A stretch of DNA of 33,195 bases from an uncultured Blautia sp. (GCA_900543715.1 UQSX01000023.1:1-33195), one strand, 5' to 3'; positions 8,000 to 16,105 are shown, counted from the stretch's first letter. The notes: generated by a model from the sequence alone, not told the origin. Translations and numbers: made by a program.

Positions 8000-9268
8000 A
8001 TGAGCCAAGAGACAGCAAGAGAACTGATTGATTTTATAGAGAAAAGCCCTACCAGCTTCCATGCCGTGGCGGTTATGGAAGAGATGCTGGAAGGAGAAGG
8101 ATTTGCAAAGCTGGAAGAGAAAGACCGGTGGCAGCTTGTGCCGGGAGGAAAATACTATACTGCCCGGAACGGTTCTGCCCTGATCGCATTTACAGTTCCC
8201 AGAAAAGAACTGACGGGATTTCGGATCATTGCCAGCCACAGTGATTCTCCCAGCTTTAAGATCAAAGAAAATCCGGAGATGCTGGTAGAGAACCAGTATG
8301 TGAAACTAAATACAGAGGGCTATGGGGGCATGTTATGTGCACCCTGGCTGGACCGGCCCCTTTCTGTAGCCGGCCGCATTGCAGTAAAAGAACAGGGAAA
8401 GATCGTCACCAGACTGGTAAATATAGACAGGGACCTGGTGATGATCCCTAATCTGGCCATACATATGAACCGGGAGGCCAATAACGGCTATAAATATAAT
8501 CCTCAGAAGGACCTTCTTCCTCTCTTCGGAGAAGCTTCCGCAAAGGGAAAATTCCAGAAGATCCTGGCAGAGGCTGCCGGGGTAAAGGAAGAAGAAATCC
8601 TGGGACACGATCTTTTCCTATATAACCGGCAGAAAGGAACGATCTGGGGAGCAGAAGAAGAGTTTGTTTCCATAGGAAGGCTGGACGACCTTCAGTGTGC
8701 CTTTGCCTCTTTGAAAGGCTTCCTGGCAGGGGCAAAGGAAAACTACGGAGCAGTCCACTGTGTTATGGATAATGAGGAGGTGGGAAGCGGCACGAAACAG
8801 GGTGCAGCCTCAACCTTCCTCTATGATGTGCTGCTCCGGATACAGAAAGCCCTGGGAGGAGATTATGAGGACTACCTCCGGTGCGTGGCCGACAGCTTTA
8901 TGATCTCTGCAGACAACGCTCACGCAGTCCATCCCAACTATACAGAGAAGGCGGATCCGGTGAACCGCCCTTATCTCAATAAAGGCATTGTGATCAAACA
9001 CAGCGCAAACCAGAAATACTGTACCGATGGATTTTCCGCCGCTGTGTTTAAAGATATCTGCCGCCAGGCGGGAGTCCCTTTCCAGACTTTTACAAATCGG
9101 TCAGATATGCCTGGAGGCTCTACTCTGGGGAACATTTCCATGGCCCAGGTATCTGTGAATGCAGTAGATGTGGGGCTGCCTCAGCTTGCCATGCATTCTC
9201 CCTATGAGACTGCAGGCGCAAAGGACACAGATTACTTTATAAAGGCAGCCACTGTATTTTTTGAATAA
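8000..9268 (+). CDS. M18 family aspartyl-type aminopeptidase
   Basis: 422 residues from ATG 8000, chosen because GAGGAG precedes it inside the end of the hydroxylase gene; a longer reading from 7898 only extends into that gene. M18 motifs are all present: SHSDSPSFK with metal ligand His80 and Asp82, SIGRLDDLQ (about 222-230), DNEEVGSGTKQGA with the catalytic Glu pair (about 257-269), a SADNAHAVHPNY loop, SDMPGGSTLG, and His399 in AMHSPYE. These dinuclear zinc enzymes remove N-terminal, often acidic, residues from peptides in the cytoplasm as dodecamers. It starts one base after the hydroxylase stop codon and shares its operon; a functional link is not obvious. Confidence 0.93.
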   Translation: MSQETARELIDFIEKSPTSFHAVAVMEEMLEGEGFAKLEEKDRWQLVPGGKYYTARNGSALIAFTVPRKELTGFRIIASHSDSPSFKIKENPEMLVENQYVKLNTEGYGGMLCAPWLDRPLSVAGRIAVKEQGKIVTRLVNIDRDLVMIPNLAIHMNREANNGYKYNPQKDLLPLFGEASAKGKFQKILAEAAGVKEEEILGHDLFLYNRQKGTIWGAEEEFVSIGRLDDLQCAFASLKGFLAGAKENYGAVHCVMDNEEVGSGTKQGAASTFLYDVLLRIQKALGGDYEDYLRCVADSFMISADNAHAVHPNYTEKADPVNRPYLNKGIVIKHSANQKYCTDGFSAAVFKDICRQAGVPFQTFTNRSDMPGGSTLGNISMAQVSVNAVDVGLPQLAMHSPYETAGAKDTDYFIKAATVFFE

Positions 9269-9278
9269 TTGTAAATTA

Positions 9279-10517
9279 TCAGATGCACTTTCTTCCATGA
9301 TAGGGAAGAAGGTGCATTTTTTCACCTTTCACATGAAAACCAAAGCCCAGATTGGTGCCAGAGTCTGTGGTGCAGCCACAGTCCTCTTCTTCCAGAAGAA
9401 CATATCCTGCTTCTTGCAGTGAAGAGTGGAAGTACTCCAGGTCAAAATTTTTACAGTAAGCTTCCGGGTACTGACTGAGAAGCTGTTTCATGGATTTTGG
9501 AGCCCGCTCAAAATAGAAATAGGTGCCGATAAGATCAGCCCCTGGTGCCAGATAAGGGAAAAGTTCTTTATACAGGAAAGTGTCATGATAAAAATTGTGC
9601 TCGTTCACTGCAAAAAAATCCAGATGAATATCTATGGAGCCGGGCTTCAGCGGAAAGCGGGTGCTGCTGTCTGCCAGATACAGGATTTCCAGATCCGGCG
9701 CCTGTTTCTCAATCAGTCTTTTATACATAAGAAGAGTTTCCGGATATTTGTCAATGATAATATAACGGCTGTTTTTCGGGAGATATTCCAGATGATTGTG
9801 GATGAAAAACCAGGCGTTTATATAAGTCTCACAGATAACCTTTCCCTGGAGACCCGTTTCCTCCATATTTTTCAGCATGTGATTGTAAGAACGCTGAAAC
9901 AGGCTGATCAGGTCAGGAGGAAGGTCTTTGTACAGTTCTCTGGTAAGGTCCGGGGTGTCCTGGAGATTCTGATTTTTATTGGGAGTCATCAGGATACCGT
10001 GGCGGATTTGGGCCTGATAGCCGCAGGAACAGGAGAGATTGCCTTTGGAAATACAGCGGTGGTTCATTTCCACATCTGTCATGGAAAGCTCTTTGCCGCA
10101 GCAGGGGCAGCACAGCAGAGAGAGCATGGAAAGTGGTACCCCTGTTTTGGCTTCAGGAGAAGCAGCCGGAATTTCCAGTTCCTGTATTTTTTTCTCCAGT
10201 TTTTCTATAACCGTTTTTTTATGCTGGATTTCCTGAAGGCAGAAGTGGCGCTTATTAATGTACATCTCTTTCAGCTCCATAAGGTCCTGAGGGTCTGCAA
10301 AGCCAGAAACCCGTTTCAGAGACAGGAGAATATGGATTTCCCGGAGAGAAAAATCCAGGTCTTTCAATTCCAGTATCCATTCCAGATCTTTACAGGTAGC
10401 TTCGTCAAAGACATACTGCCCTTTAGGCCTGGGGGGAACCAGAAGTCCATAATGTATATAATAGTAGAGATTGTCTATAGATATATGATAAAGTTCCGAT
10501 ACTTTGCCGATACGCAT
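9279..10517 (-). CDS. MerR-type regulator fused to zinc ribbon and methyltransferase-like domain
   Basis: 412 residues from ATG 10517, chosen because GAGGAAGG lies about 7 nt upstream; the longer TTG reading from 10577 adds 20 residues that overlap the presumed promoter. Residues 1-70 are a MerR winged helix (MRIGKVSELYHISIDNLYYYI, YVFDEATCKDLEWI). A dimerisation coiled coil spans about 80-117. A zinc-ribbon-like element follows with CCPCC at 136-140 and CSC at 163-165, resembling the RlmA N-terminus. Residues about 190-380 resemble a class I methyltransferase, but I do not see the glycine-rich SAM motif, so this half may be a sensor rather than an enzyme. It is divergent from the HisD-like gene and may control it or itself. 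Confidence 0.75.
   Translation of the reverse strand: MRIGKVSELYHISIDNLYYYIHYGLLVPPRPKGQYVFDEATCKDLEWILELKDLDFSLREIHILLSLKRVSGFADPQDLMELKEMYINKRHFCLQEIQHKKTVIEKLEKKIQELEIPAASPEAKTGVPLSMLSLLCCPCCGKELSMTDVEMNHRCISKGNLSCSCGYQAQIRHGILMTPNKNQNLQDTPDLTRELYKDLPPDLISLFQRSYNHMLKNMEETGLQGKVICETYINAWFFIHNHLEYLPKNSRYIIIDKYPETLLMYKRLIEKQAPDLEILYLADSSTRFPLKPGSIDIHLDFFAVNEHNFYHDTFLYKELFPYLAPGADLIGTYFYFERAPKSMKQLLSQYPEAYCKNFDLEYFHSSLQEAGYVLLEEEDCGCTTDSGTNLGFGFHVKGEKMHLLPYHGRKCI
9283..9322 (+). terminator. Intrinsic terminator of the hydroxylase-aminopeptidase operon
   Basis: A 14-bp stem (9283-9296 with 9304-9317, one G-U pair, 7-nt loop) followed by a T-run. The stem lies inside the last codons of the convergent MerR-fusion gene. 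Confidence 0.85.
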
Positions 10518-10565
10518 GAGACAGCCTTCCTCTCTTTTCGTTTCTGATATGGTATCATAAACACG

Positions 10566-10575
10566 GAGTATACTC
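10566..10575. promoter_or_regulatory. Perfect 10-bp palindrome GAGTATACTC, possible operator
   Basis: It sits in the divergent region, about 50 nt upstream of the MerR-fusion start. Its short length makes chance possible, but the position suits an autoregulatory site. Confidence 0.3.
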
Positions 10576-10608
10576 AAGGTTTGAGAAAGAAAAGGGAAAA
10601 AAACAAGA

Positions 10609-10639
10609 TTGACACAGACCGGACTTCATATTTTATAAT
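10609..10639 (+). promoter_or_regulatory. Promoter of the HisD-like gene with a 19-bp spacer
   Basis: TTGACA (10609-10614) and TATAAT (10634-10639) are both consensus but 19 bp apart. Such elongated spacers are the hallmark of promoters untwisted by MerR proteins. An imperfect palindrome AGACCGGACT (10616-10625) lies inside the spacer. TTTATA at 10632 would give a normal 17-bp spacing as an alternative. Confidence 0.6.
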
Positions 10640-10688
10640 GACGCCATAGATGAGAAATTCAGGCCAGGGGGCCAGGGAGGTTTAGATT

Positions 10689-11963
10689 ATGAAAGTATTA
10701 AAAGCAGCCAGAGTGCGTACAGAGGAAGATAAGAAGAAGCTTACCCAGACTGTGGGAGATATGATAGAGGACGTGAAGAAAAGAAAGGATGAGGCCCTCC
10801 GAGAGTACAGTCAGCGGTTTGACGGCAGCACCAGAAAATCTTTTCTGGTTACCCGGGAAGAAATCCAGGAAGCTTATGAGCAGCTTACAGCCCAGGAGAT
10901 CGAAGATCTGAAAAAAGCTGCAGAACATATCCGGGCTTTTGCCAAGGCTCAGAGAGAGACCATAAAGCCTCTGGAAAATTTCAGCCCTGCTCCAGGGATT
11001 TTTCTGGGACATCGGATTCTGCCGGTGAAATCCTGCTGCTGCTATGTTCCTGGAGGAAATTATCCCCTTTATTCTACAGCCCTTATGCTGGTGATCCCGG
11101 CAAAGGCAGCAGGAGTGGAACGGGTGACAGCCTGCTCCCCGGTTATAAAGGGAACGGATAAAATAAATCCTAAGACTCTGGCAGCTATGGACATTGCCGG
11201 CGCAGATGAGATTTATGCTGTGGGAGGAGCCCAGGCCATTGCTGCTTTTTCCTATGGAACAGAAGAAATTCCGGCGGTAGATATGATCGTAGGTCCTGGC
11301 AATCAGTATGTGACCGAGGCAAAGAGACAGTGCTACGGCCAGGTGGGAATTGATTTTGTAGCCGGTCCCAGTGAGGTGCTGGTCATTGCAGACGGCAGCG
11401 GTACGCCGGAGATCGTGGCTGCAGACCTTCTGGCCCAGTCTGAACATGATCCTAATGCAAAAGGCATGCTGATCACCACAGACGAAAAGTTCGGCCAGGC
11501 GGTGATCCAGGCAGTGGAGAAAGAACTTTCCTGGCTGCCTACAGCATCTATTGCACAAAAATCCTGGGAGACCTACGGTGAAGTAGTTCTTACAGAGAAT
11601 CTGGAAGAAGCGATAGAAATTACTAACAATTACGCTCCGGAACACCTGGAGTTAAATGTGAGAGAACCAGAGACTCTAAAAGAAAAGCTTTATAATTACG
11701 GATCTTTATTTATTGGAGAGAATACTGCAGAGGTTTTTGGAGATTACGCCTCCGGGACCAACCACACTCTTCCCACACTTAGAGCTGCCAGATACACCGG
11801 CGGTGTATGGGTAGGAACTTTTCTGAAAACCTGTACCCACCAGAGTATGACGCCGGAAGCTATGAAAGAGCTGGCACCTCTGGTAGAACGAATGGCCAGA
11901 GGAGAAGGACTGATGGGGCATGCCCGGGCTGCGGAAGTGAGAAAAAACGGTACTATATCATAA
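10689..11963 (+). CDS. HisD-family (histidinol dehydrogenase-like) NAD-dependent dehydrogenase
   Basis: 424 residues, normal family length. Zinc ligands of HisD are conserved: Gln250 and His253 (AQSEHDPNA), Asp352 (FGDYASGTNH) and His411 (GHARAAE), as is the catalytic pair Glu318-His319 (NYAPEHLEL). The family oxidises an alcohol through an aldehyde to an acid with two NAD+. The stretch after the conserved NH (TLPTLRAARYTGGVWVGTF) differs from biosynthetic HisD, which has VLPTYGY followed by a non-RYTGG segment, and resembles stand-alone paralogues such as sulfopropanediol dehydrogenase. No other histidine gene is nearby. The substrate is therefore uncertain. GGGAGG lies about 8 nt before the ATG. 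Confidence 0.85.
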   Translation: MKVLKAARVRTEEDKKKLTQTVGDMIEDVKKRKDEALREYSQRFDGSTRKSFLVTREEIQEAYEQLTAQEIEDLKKAAEHIRAFAKAQRETIKPLENFSPAPGIFLGHRILPVKSCCCYVPGGNYPLYSTALMLVIPAKAAGVERVTACSPVIKGTDKINPKTLAAMDIAGADEIYAVGGAQAIAAFSYGTEEIPAVDMIVGPGNQYVTEAKRQCYGQVGIDFVAGPSEVLVIADGSGTPEIVAADLLAQSEHDPNAKGMLITTDEKFGQAVIQAVEKELSWLPTASIAQKSWETYGEVVLTENLEEAIEITNNYAPEHLELNVREPETLKEKLYNYGSLFIGENTAEVFGDYASGTNHTLPTLRAARYTGGVWVGTFLKTCTHQSMTPEAMKELAPLVERMARGEGLMGHARAAEVRKNGTIS

Positions 11964-11978
11964 AAATGGAAATAAACC

Positions 11979-12007
11979 TTGAAAAACCTGGTAAAGTGTG
12001 TTAAGAT
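11979..12007 (+). promoter_or_regulatory. Promoter of first CwlO/PcsB-like gene
   Basis: TTGAAA, exactly 17 nt, TAAGAT. The inferred transcript start is near 12014, leaving a leader of about 84 nt. The paralogue downstream has the same TTGAAA-N17 layout. Confidence 0.6.
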
Positions 12008-12027
12008 GTTTTAAAAGTGTGATAAAT

Positions 12028-12044
12028 ATTACAAAAATATTACA
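12028..12044. promoter_or_regulatory. WalR-like direct-repeat box
   Basis: ATTACA-AAAAT-ATTACA. On the other strand this reads TGTAAT-N5-TGTAAT, a perfect match to the Bacillus WalR consensus TGTWAH-N5-TGTWAH. It lies 53 nt before the ATG of a wall hydrolase, downstream of the upstream promoter candidate. Confidence 0.6.
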
Positions 12045-12097
12045 ACTTTGCTAGAACTTGTTAATTATTTTTTTACTAGGGAGAGGTATTTAGGACT

Positions 12098-13567
12098 ATG
12101 AAGAAAAGGTTAATATGCCTGTCACTGATTTTTGCTATGACAGCGACTCAGATTGTTCCTGTTGCAGCTGCCAGAAAGGATGAAGTACAGGCCCAGAAAT
12201 CAGCAACTCAGAGTAAGCTTTCCGATGCGCAGGCAAGAGTAGATGAACTCCAGAGCCAGAAGAGTGCTCTGATGAACCAGATCAGCTCTACTCAGCAGGA
12301 ATTGGTCAGCGTTATGACTCAGGTAAATATGCTGAATGAAAGTATCCAGGAAAAAGAGACTGACATACAGGCAACACAGAAGAAACTGGAAGAGGCACAG
12401 GCAGAACGTGACAAACAATATGAGGATATGAAGAAACGTATCCAGTACCTCTATGAGAATGGAAATACTTCCTGGGCACAGGCTCTTTTAGAGTCTAACA
12501 GCATTGCTGACATGCTGTCTAAGATGGAGACAAGCCAGAAAGTATATGATTATGATAGAGAAGCTCTTCAGAAGCTGAAAGATGCTGTACAGGCTGTGCA
12601 GGATCTGGAGGAGCAGCTGGAGACTGAGAAGGCAGAATTAGAAAGCAGCAAACAGGAGCAGGAAGGCATTCAGCAGTCACTGGAGGATCAGATTTCCAGC
12701 CTGAAATCTTCTGCTTCTGATTACGACGTGCAGATCGCCTCTGCTCAGGCACAGGCTCAGCAGTACCAGCAGCTGATCGAGGAACAGAATGCGGAGCTTC
12801 AGCAGATACAGGAAGAGGAAGAAGCAGCTGCAAAGGCTGCGGCTGAGGCGGCCAAAGCACAGAATTCCACAGATCAGGCTTCAGAGTCTTCCGAAGAACA
12901 GAATACACAGACAGCAGAGGAGACGGAGGACAGTAATTCTGATGCAGTGACTGTCGATACCTCTGAAGAAAAGAAAGAGGAGGATTCTTCTTCAAATACA
13001 GAGGAAACCGTTGAGGACGACGGTGCTGCTGATACAGAGAGCGGATCTCAGGAAAACGAAACAGCTGAAGAAGATACAGAGGAAGAAACCTCACAGCCAG
13101 TGGAGACACCTTCTGCTCCTGCCGGGGACAATAATACTGCACAGGAGGACCAGTCCCAGGACAATACAGCAGCCGAGAAACCTGCGGAGGATGTATCTTA
13201 TAACAGCAGCATAGGAGAGGCTATAGTAGCCTATGCAAAACAGTTTATTGGAAATCCTTATGTATATGGTGGAAACAGTCTGACAAATGGTATTGATTGT
13301 TCCGGATTTACACAGCAGATTTATGCACACTTTGGATATTCTCTTCCGAGAACCAGCTATGCACAGGCCTATGTGGGAAAAGAGGTATCCTGGTCAGAAT
13401 CTAAAGCAGGCGACTTGATCGTATATCCTGGTCATGTAGCCATCCTGACAGGAGACGGCGGAATCGTACATGCATCTAACAGTGCTCCTTATCCAAAGGG
13501 AGGAATCAAGTATACCTCTAATGCGCTGTATACTTCCTACGTTACGATCAGACGTATTGCAGAATAA
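12098..13567 (+). CDS. Secreted coiled-coil NlpC/P60 endopeptidase (CwlO/PcsB-like), acidic linker
   Basis: 489 residues. A Sec signal peptide (MKKRLICLSLIFAMTATQ..., likely cut after VAA near 24) is followed by a long coiled coil (about 28-250) containing the PcsB/CwlO-type segment YLYENGNTSWAQALLESNS, an acidic Glu/Asp/Ser-rich linker (about 255-365), and an NlpC/P60 domain with Cys401 (DCSGF), His446 (GHVAI) and His458. Relatives of this architecture cut peptidoglycan cross-links during growth and are activated through the coiled coil by FtsEX; those genes are not in this window. GGGAGAGG precedes the ATG by about 11 nt. It is followed by its own terminator and a paralogue. Confidence 0.93.
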   Translation: MKKRLICLSLIFAMTATQIVPVAAARKDEVQAQKSATQSKLSDAQARVDELQSQKSALMNQISSTQQELVSVMTQVNMLNESIQEKETDIQATQKKLEEAQAERDKQYEDMKKRIQYLYENGNTSWAQALLESNSIADMLSKMETSQKVYDYDREALQKLKDAVQAVQDLEEQLETEKAELESSKQEQEGIQQSLEDQISSLKSSASDYDVQIASAQAQAQQYQQLIEEQNAELQQIQEEEEAAAKAAAEAAKAQNSTDQASESSEEQNTQTAEETEDSNSDAVTVDTSEEKKEEDSSSNTEETVEDDGAADTESGSQENETAEEDTEEETSQPVETPSAPAGDNNTAQEDQSQDNTAAEKPAEDVSYNSSIGEAIVAYAKQFIGNPYVYGGNSLTNGIDCSGFTQQIYAHFGYSLPRTSYAQAYVGKEVSWSESKAGDLIVYPGHVAILTGDGGIVHASNSAPYPKGGIKYTSNALYTSYVTIRRIAE

Positions 13568-13604
13568 GAAATAGGAAAGCAAACATATAGAAATGTTGAA
13601 ACAG

Positions 13605-13658
13605 AGAACCACAGATAAAACCCAGGTGAGGAGTTTGTCTGTAGTTCTTTGTTTTTTG
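13605..13658 (+). terminator. Intrinsic terminator between the two NlpC/P60 paralogues
   Basis: A 15-bp stem (13605-13619 with 13634-13648, one mismatch and one G-U pair) followed by a T-rich tail. Confidence 0.75.
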
Positions 13659-13752
13659 TAAGAATCTTTGGTAAGATATTATAAAAATGACATTTTTTAT
13701 TACTTGAAAATTTAATATTGTAATAGAAAATTAAAAAACACATTTTCAGGAC

Positions 13753-13781
13753 TTGAAATATGACAGGATATATGGTAGTAT
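13753..13781 (+). promoter_or_regulatory. Promoter of second CwlO/PcsB-like gene
   Basis: TTGAAA, 17 nt, TAGTAT. The layout matches the promoter of the paralogue upstream. A transcript start near 13788 would place the WalR-like box inside the leader. Confidence 0.6.
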
Positions 13782-13812
13782 ATACAGGAAGTGAAAAAAG
13801 TATTGCGAAATT

Positions 13813-13829
13813 ATTACAAAAATATAACA
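13813..13829. promoter_or_regulatory. WalR-like direct-repeat box
   Basis: ATTACA-AAAAT-ATAACA, on the other strand TGTTAT-N5-TGTAAT, fits TGTWAH-N5-TGTWAH with no mismatch. The spacer is identical to the upstream box, and it lies 35 nt before the ATG. Confidence 0.6.
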
Positions 13830-13864
13830 CTTATAGTTTGTACATAATGGAGAGGTATTGAGTA

Positions 13865-15190
13865 ATGAAAAAAAGATTATTATGTCTGGCACTTGTTTTT
13901 GCCATGGCGGCTACACAGGCAGTACCTGTTGCGGCGTCCAGCAGAAAACAGGAAATTCAGGCACAGAAATCCGAAACTCAGAGTAAACTTTCAGAGGCTG
14001 AAAGTCAGGTGAGCAGCCTGGAGAGTCAAAAGAACGCATTGATGGGGCAGATCAATTCCACACAGCAGGAACTGGTTACAATTATGACACAGATCGATAT
14101 GCTGAAGGAAGAGATCACAGATAAAGAAGCAGATATTAAAGAGACACAGGAAGACTTAAAGGAAGCTGAGGCTGACCGGGACGAGCAGTACGAGAGCATG
14201 AAGAAGAGAATTCAGTATCTCTACGAAAACGGCGGAACTGATTCCTGGGCACAGATTCTTTTAGAATCTGAAAGCATTGCCGACATGCTTTCTAAAATAG
14301 AGAATAACGGAAAAATGTACGACTATGACAGAGAGGCTTTGGAAAAAATGAAAGCCGTTGTCCAGCAGGTACAGGATCTGGAAAATCAGCTCATCACGGA
14401 AAAAGCAGAGCTGGAAGACAGTAAGAAAGAACAGGAAGATAAGCAGGAGACTTTAGAGACTAAAATGGCCGATCTGAAAGCATCTGCAAGTGACTATGAA
14501 AGCCAGATCGCAACAGTAAAGGCTCAGGCTCAGGAATATAAAAATCTGATCGCACAGCAGAATGCAGAGCTGCAGCAGATTCAGAAAGAAGAGGAAGCAG
14601 CGGCAAAGGCAGCTGAAGAAGCCAGAAAACAGGCAGCAGCTCAGGAGTCCCAGTCTTCTAACAGCAATTCCGGAAGCAATGGAAGCTCAGGCAATACAAG
14701 CAGCGGAAGTACTTCAGGAGCTACGGGAAATACAGGAAGTTCTAATGTAAGCAGCAGTGGCGGAAGCTCAGACAGTTCTTCATCAGGAAGTTCAGGTTCA
14801 AGCTCCAACGACAATGCTTCCTATGACAGTGCTACAGGAGCAGCAGTTGTTGCCTATGCAAGTCAGTTTATTGGGAATCCGTATGTATATGGCGGAAACA
14901 GCCTGACAAATGGTATTGACTGTTCCGGATTTACACAGCAGATATTTGCACATTTTGGTTACAGTCTGCCTCGTACCAGTGATGCACAGGCATACTCTGG
15001 TGTAGGCGTAAGCTGGGAAAACCATCGTGCTGGTGATATCATTGTATATTCCGGACATGTAGCAATCCTGACAGGAGACGGTGGAATCATACATGCTTCT
15101 AACAGCGCTCCGTATCCACAGGGCGGTATTAAATATACAGCCAACGCTCTGTACAGATCTTACATAGCAATCAGAAGAATTGTTCAGTAA
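13865..15190 (+). CDS. Secreted coiled-coil NlpC/P60 endopeptidase (CwlO/PcsB-like), Ser/Gly linker
   Basis: 441 residues and a clear paralogue of the preceding gene. Signal peptide about 1-25 (cut near VAAS), coiled coil about 28-260 with YLYENGGTDSWAQILLESES, then a Ser/Gly/Asn linker (about 262-320) replacing the acidic one, then NlpC/P60 with Cys353, His398 and His410. The catalytic domain is nearly identical to its neighbour over QFIGNPYVYGGNSLTNGIDC. Same expected role: cutting stem peptides in expanding wall, with the coiled coil as regulatory domain. GGAGAGG lies 9 nt before the ATG. It is separately promoted and terminated. The different linkers suggest different wall location or accessibility. 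Confidence 0.93.
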   Translation: MKKRLLCLALVFAMAATQAVPVAASSRKQEIQAQKSETQSKLSEAESQVSSLESQKNALMGQINSTQQELVTIMTQIDMLKEEITDKEADIKETQEDLKEAEADRDEQYESMKKRIQYLYENGGTDSWAQILLESESIADMLSKIENNGKMYDYDREALEKMKAVVQQVQDLENQLITEKAELEDSKKEQEDKQETLETKMADLKASASDYESQIATVKAQAQEYKNLIAQQNAELQQIQKEEEAAAKAAEEARKQAAAQESQSSNSNSGSNGSSGNTSSGSTSGATGNTGSSNVSSSGGSSDSSSSGSSGSSSNDNASYDSATGAAVVAYASQFIGNPYVYGGNSLTNGIDCSGFTQQIFAHFGYSLPRTSDAQAYSGVGVSWENHRAGDIIVYSGHVAILTGDGGIIHASNSAPYPQGGIKYTANALYRSYIAIRRIVQ

Positions 15191-15204
15191 AAATAAGAAT
15201 TTAG

Positions 15205-15237
15205 AAAAGACATTCCCGAACCGGGGATGTCTTTTTT
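15205..15237 (+). terminator. Intrinsic terminator
   Basis: Stem AAAAGACATTCCC with GGGGATGTCTTTT around a short loop, followed by six T residues, 15 nt after the NlpC/P60 stop codon. Confidence 0.9.
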
Positions 15238-15335
15238 AAGTGTGCCCGGCGGCGCACAAAGAAAAAGCATGAAAGCCGTAAAGCTGCGGTACAGGATATT
15301 TTATTACTCTAAGTGTACGGAAAGAAGAGATATTT

Positions 15336-16067
15336 ATGAAAAAACAAACGCTTTACAGAGCCGGGTTTTATGTATTGGGTTTACTGATCCTTGCTCTGGG
15401 ACTGACTATGAATACAAAAGCAGGCTTGGGAGTTTCTCCTATTATATCGGTATCATACAGCATCTCCACGATTTTTGATTTTAATTTTGGGGATGTGACA
15501 ATGATCCTTTACTGTATCTTTGTTATAGCGGAACTCATACTCCATGGAATTCGGATAAGCAGGGAAAGCCGCCATGGGGAAAAAGCCCTGCTCCATGCCC
15601 GGCAGAAAGACCGGAAGCTGATTTTTCTTATGGATATCCTGCAGATTCCGCTGAGTCTGATCTTTACAAGATTTTTAAATGTATTTGGCTCCATATTTCC
15701 AGACTTTTCTTCGGGTGCTGAAGACATCCAGACCCTGGCCATGCGTCTGATGGTACTGTTTTTAGCCATTGTCCTTACAGGAATCGGTGCTGCGATGTCT
15801 CTTTCTATGCGGATCGTTCCAAATCCCGGTGATGGAATTGTACAGGCTATTGCGGACTGTATCCATAAAAATGTGGGATTTACAAAAAACTGCTTCGACC
15901 TTTTTAATATTACAATTACCATAGTCCTGGGGATTACCCTCGCCGACCGTCTGGTAGGGGTTGGAATCGGAACCGTATTGGCGGTTATTGGTGTAGGGAG
16001 GATCATCGCTTTGTTTCACCATTTTGCCCAGGAGAAGCTGGTGGAGCTTTCCGGTGTAGAAGTCTGA
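15336..16067 (+). CDS. YczE/YitT-like multi-pass membrane protein
   Basis: 243 residues with about five hydrophobic segments: roughly 8-28, 38-70, 97-115, 133-155 and 185-228. The opening LGLLILALGLTMNTKAGLGVSPIISVSYSIS and the later SMRIVPNPGDGIVQAIAD are characteristic of the Firmicute YczE/YyaS/YitT-type family (DUF6198-like). Molecular function is unknown; a transport or accessory role is often guessed. A basic cytoplasmic loop (about 70-95) carries many Arg and Lys residues. The ribosome site AGAAGAG is weak. No clear promoter was found in the preceding 100 nt. It is transcribed toward the acetyltransferase, which has its own promoter. Confidence 0.75.
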   Translation: MKKQTLYRAGFYVLGLLILALGLTMNTKAGLGVSPIISVSYSISTIFDFNFGDVTMILYCIFVIAELILHGIRISRESRHGEKALLHARQKDRKLIFLMDILQIPLSLIFTRFLNVFGSIFPDFSSGAEDIQTLAMRLMVLFLAIVLTGIGAAMSLSMRIVPNPGDGIVQAIADCIHKNVGFTKNCFDLFNITITIVLGITLADRLVGVGIGTVLAVIGVGRIIALFHHFAQEKLVELSGVEV

Positions 16068-16076
16068 GATTTCTGC

Positions 16077-16105
16077 TTGTGAGCAGGAATAAAGTATGCT
16101 ATACT
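16077..16105 (+). promoter_or_regulatory. Promoter of acetyltransferase gene
   Basis: TTGTGA, 17 nt, TATACT with an upstream TGC (extended -10), just after the membrane-protein stop codon. Confidence 0.7.

Noticed and set aside
9426..10547. 373-codon plus-strand reading frame opposite the MerR fusion
   Set aside because: Antisense shadow; the minus-strand frame has clear MerR and zinc-ribbon motifs and a ribosome site.
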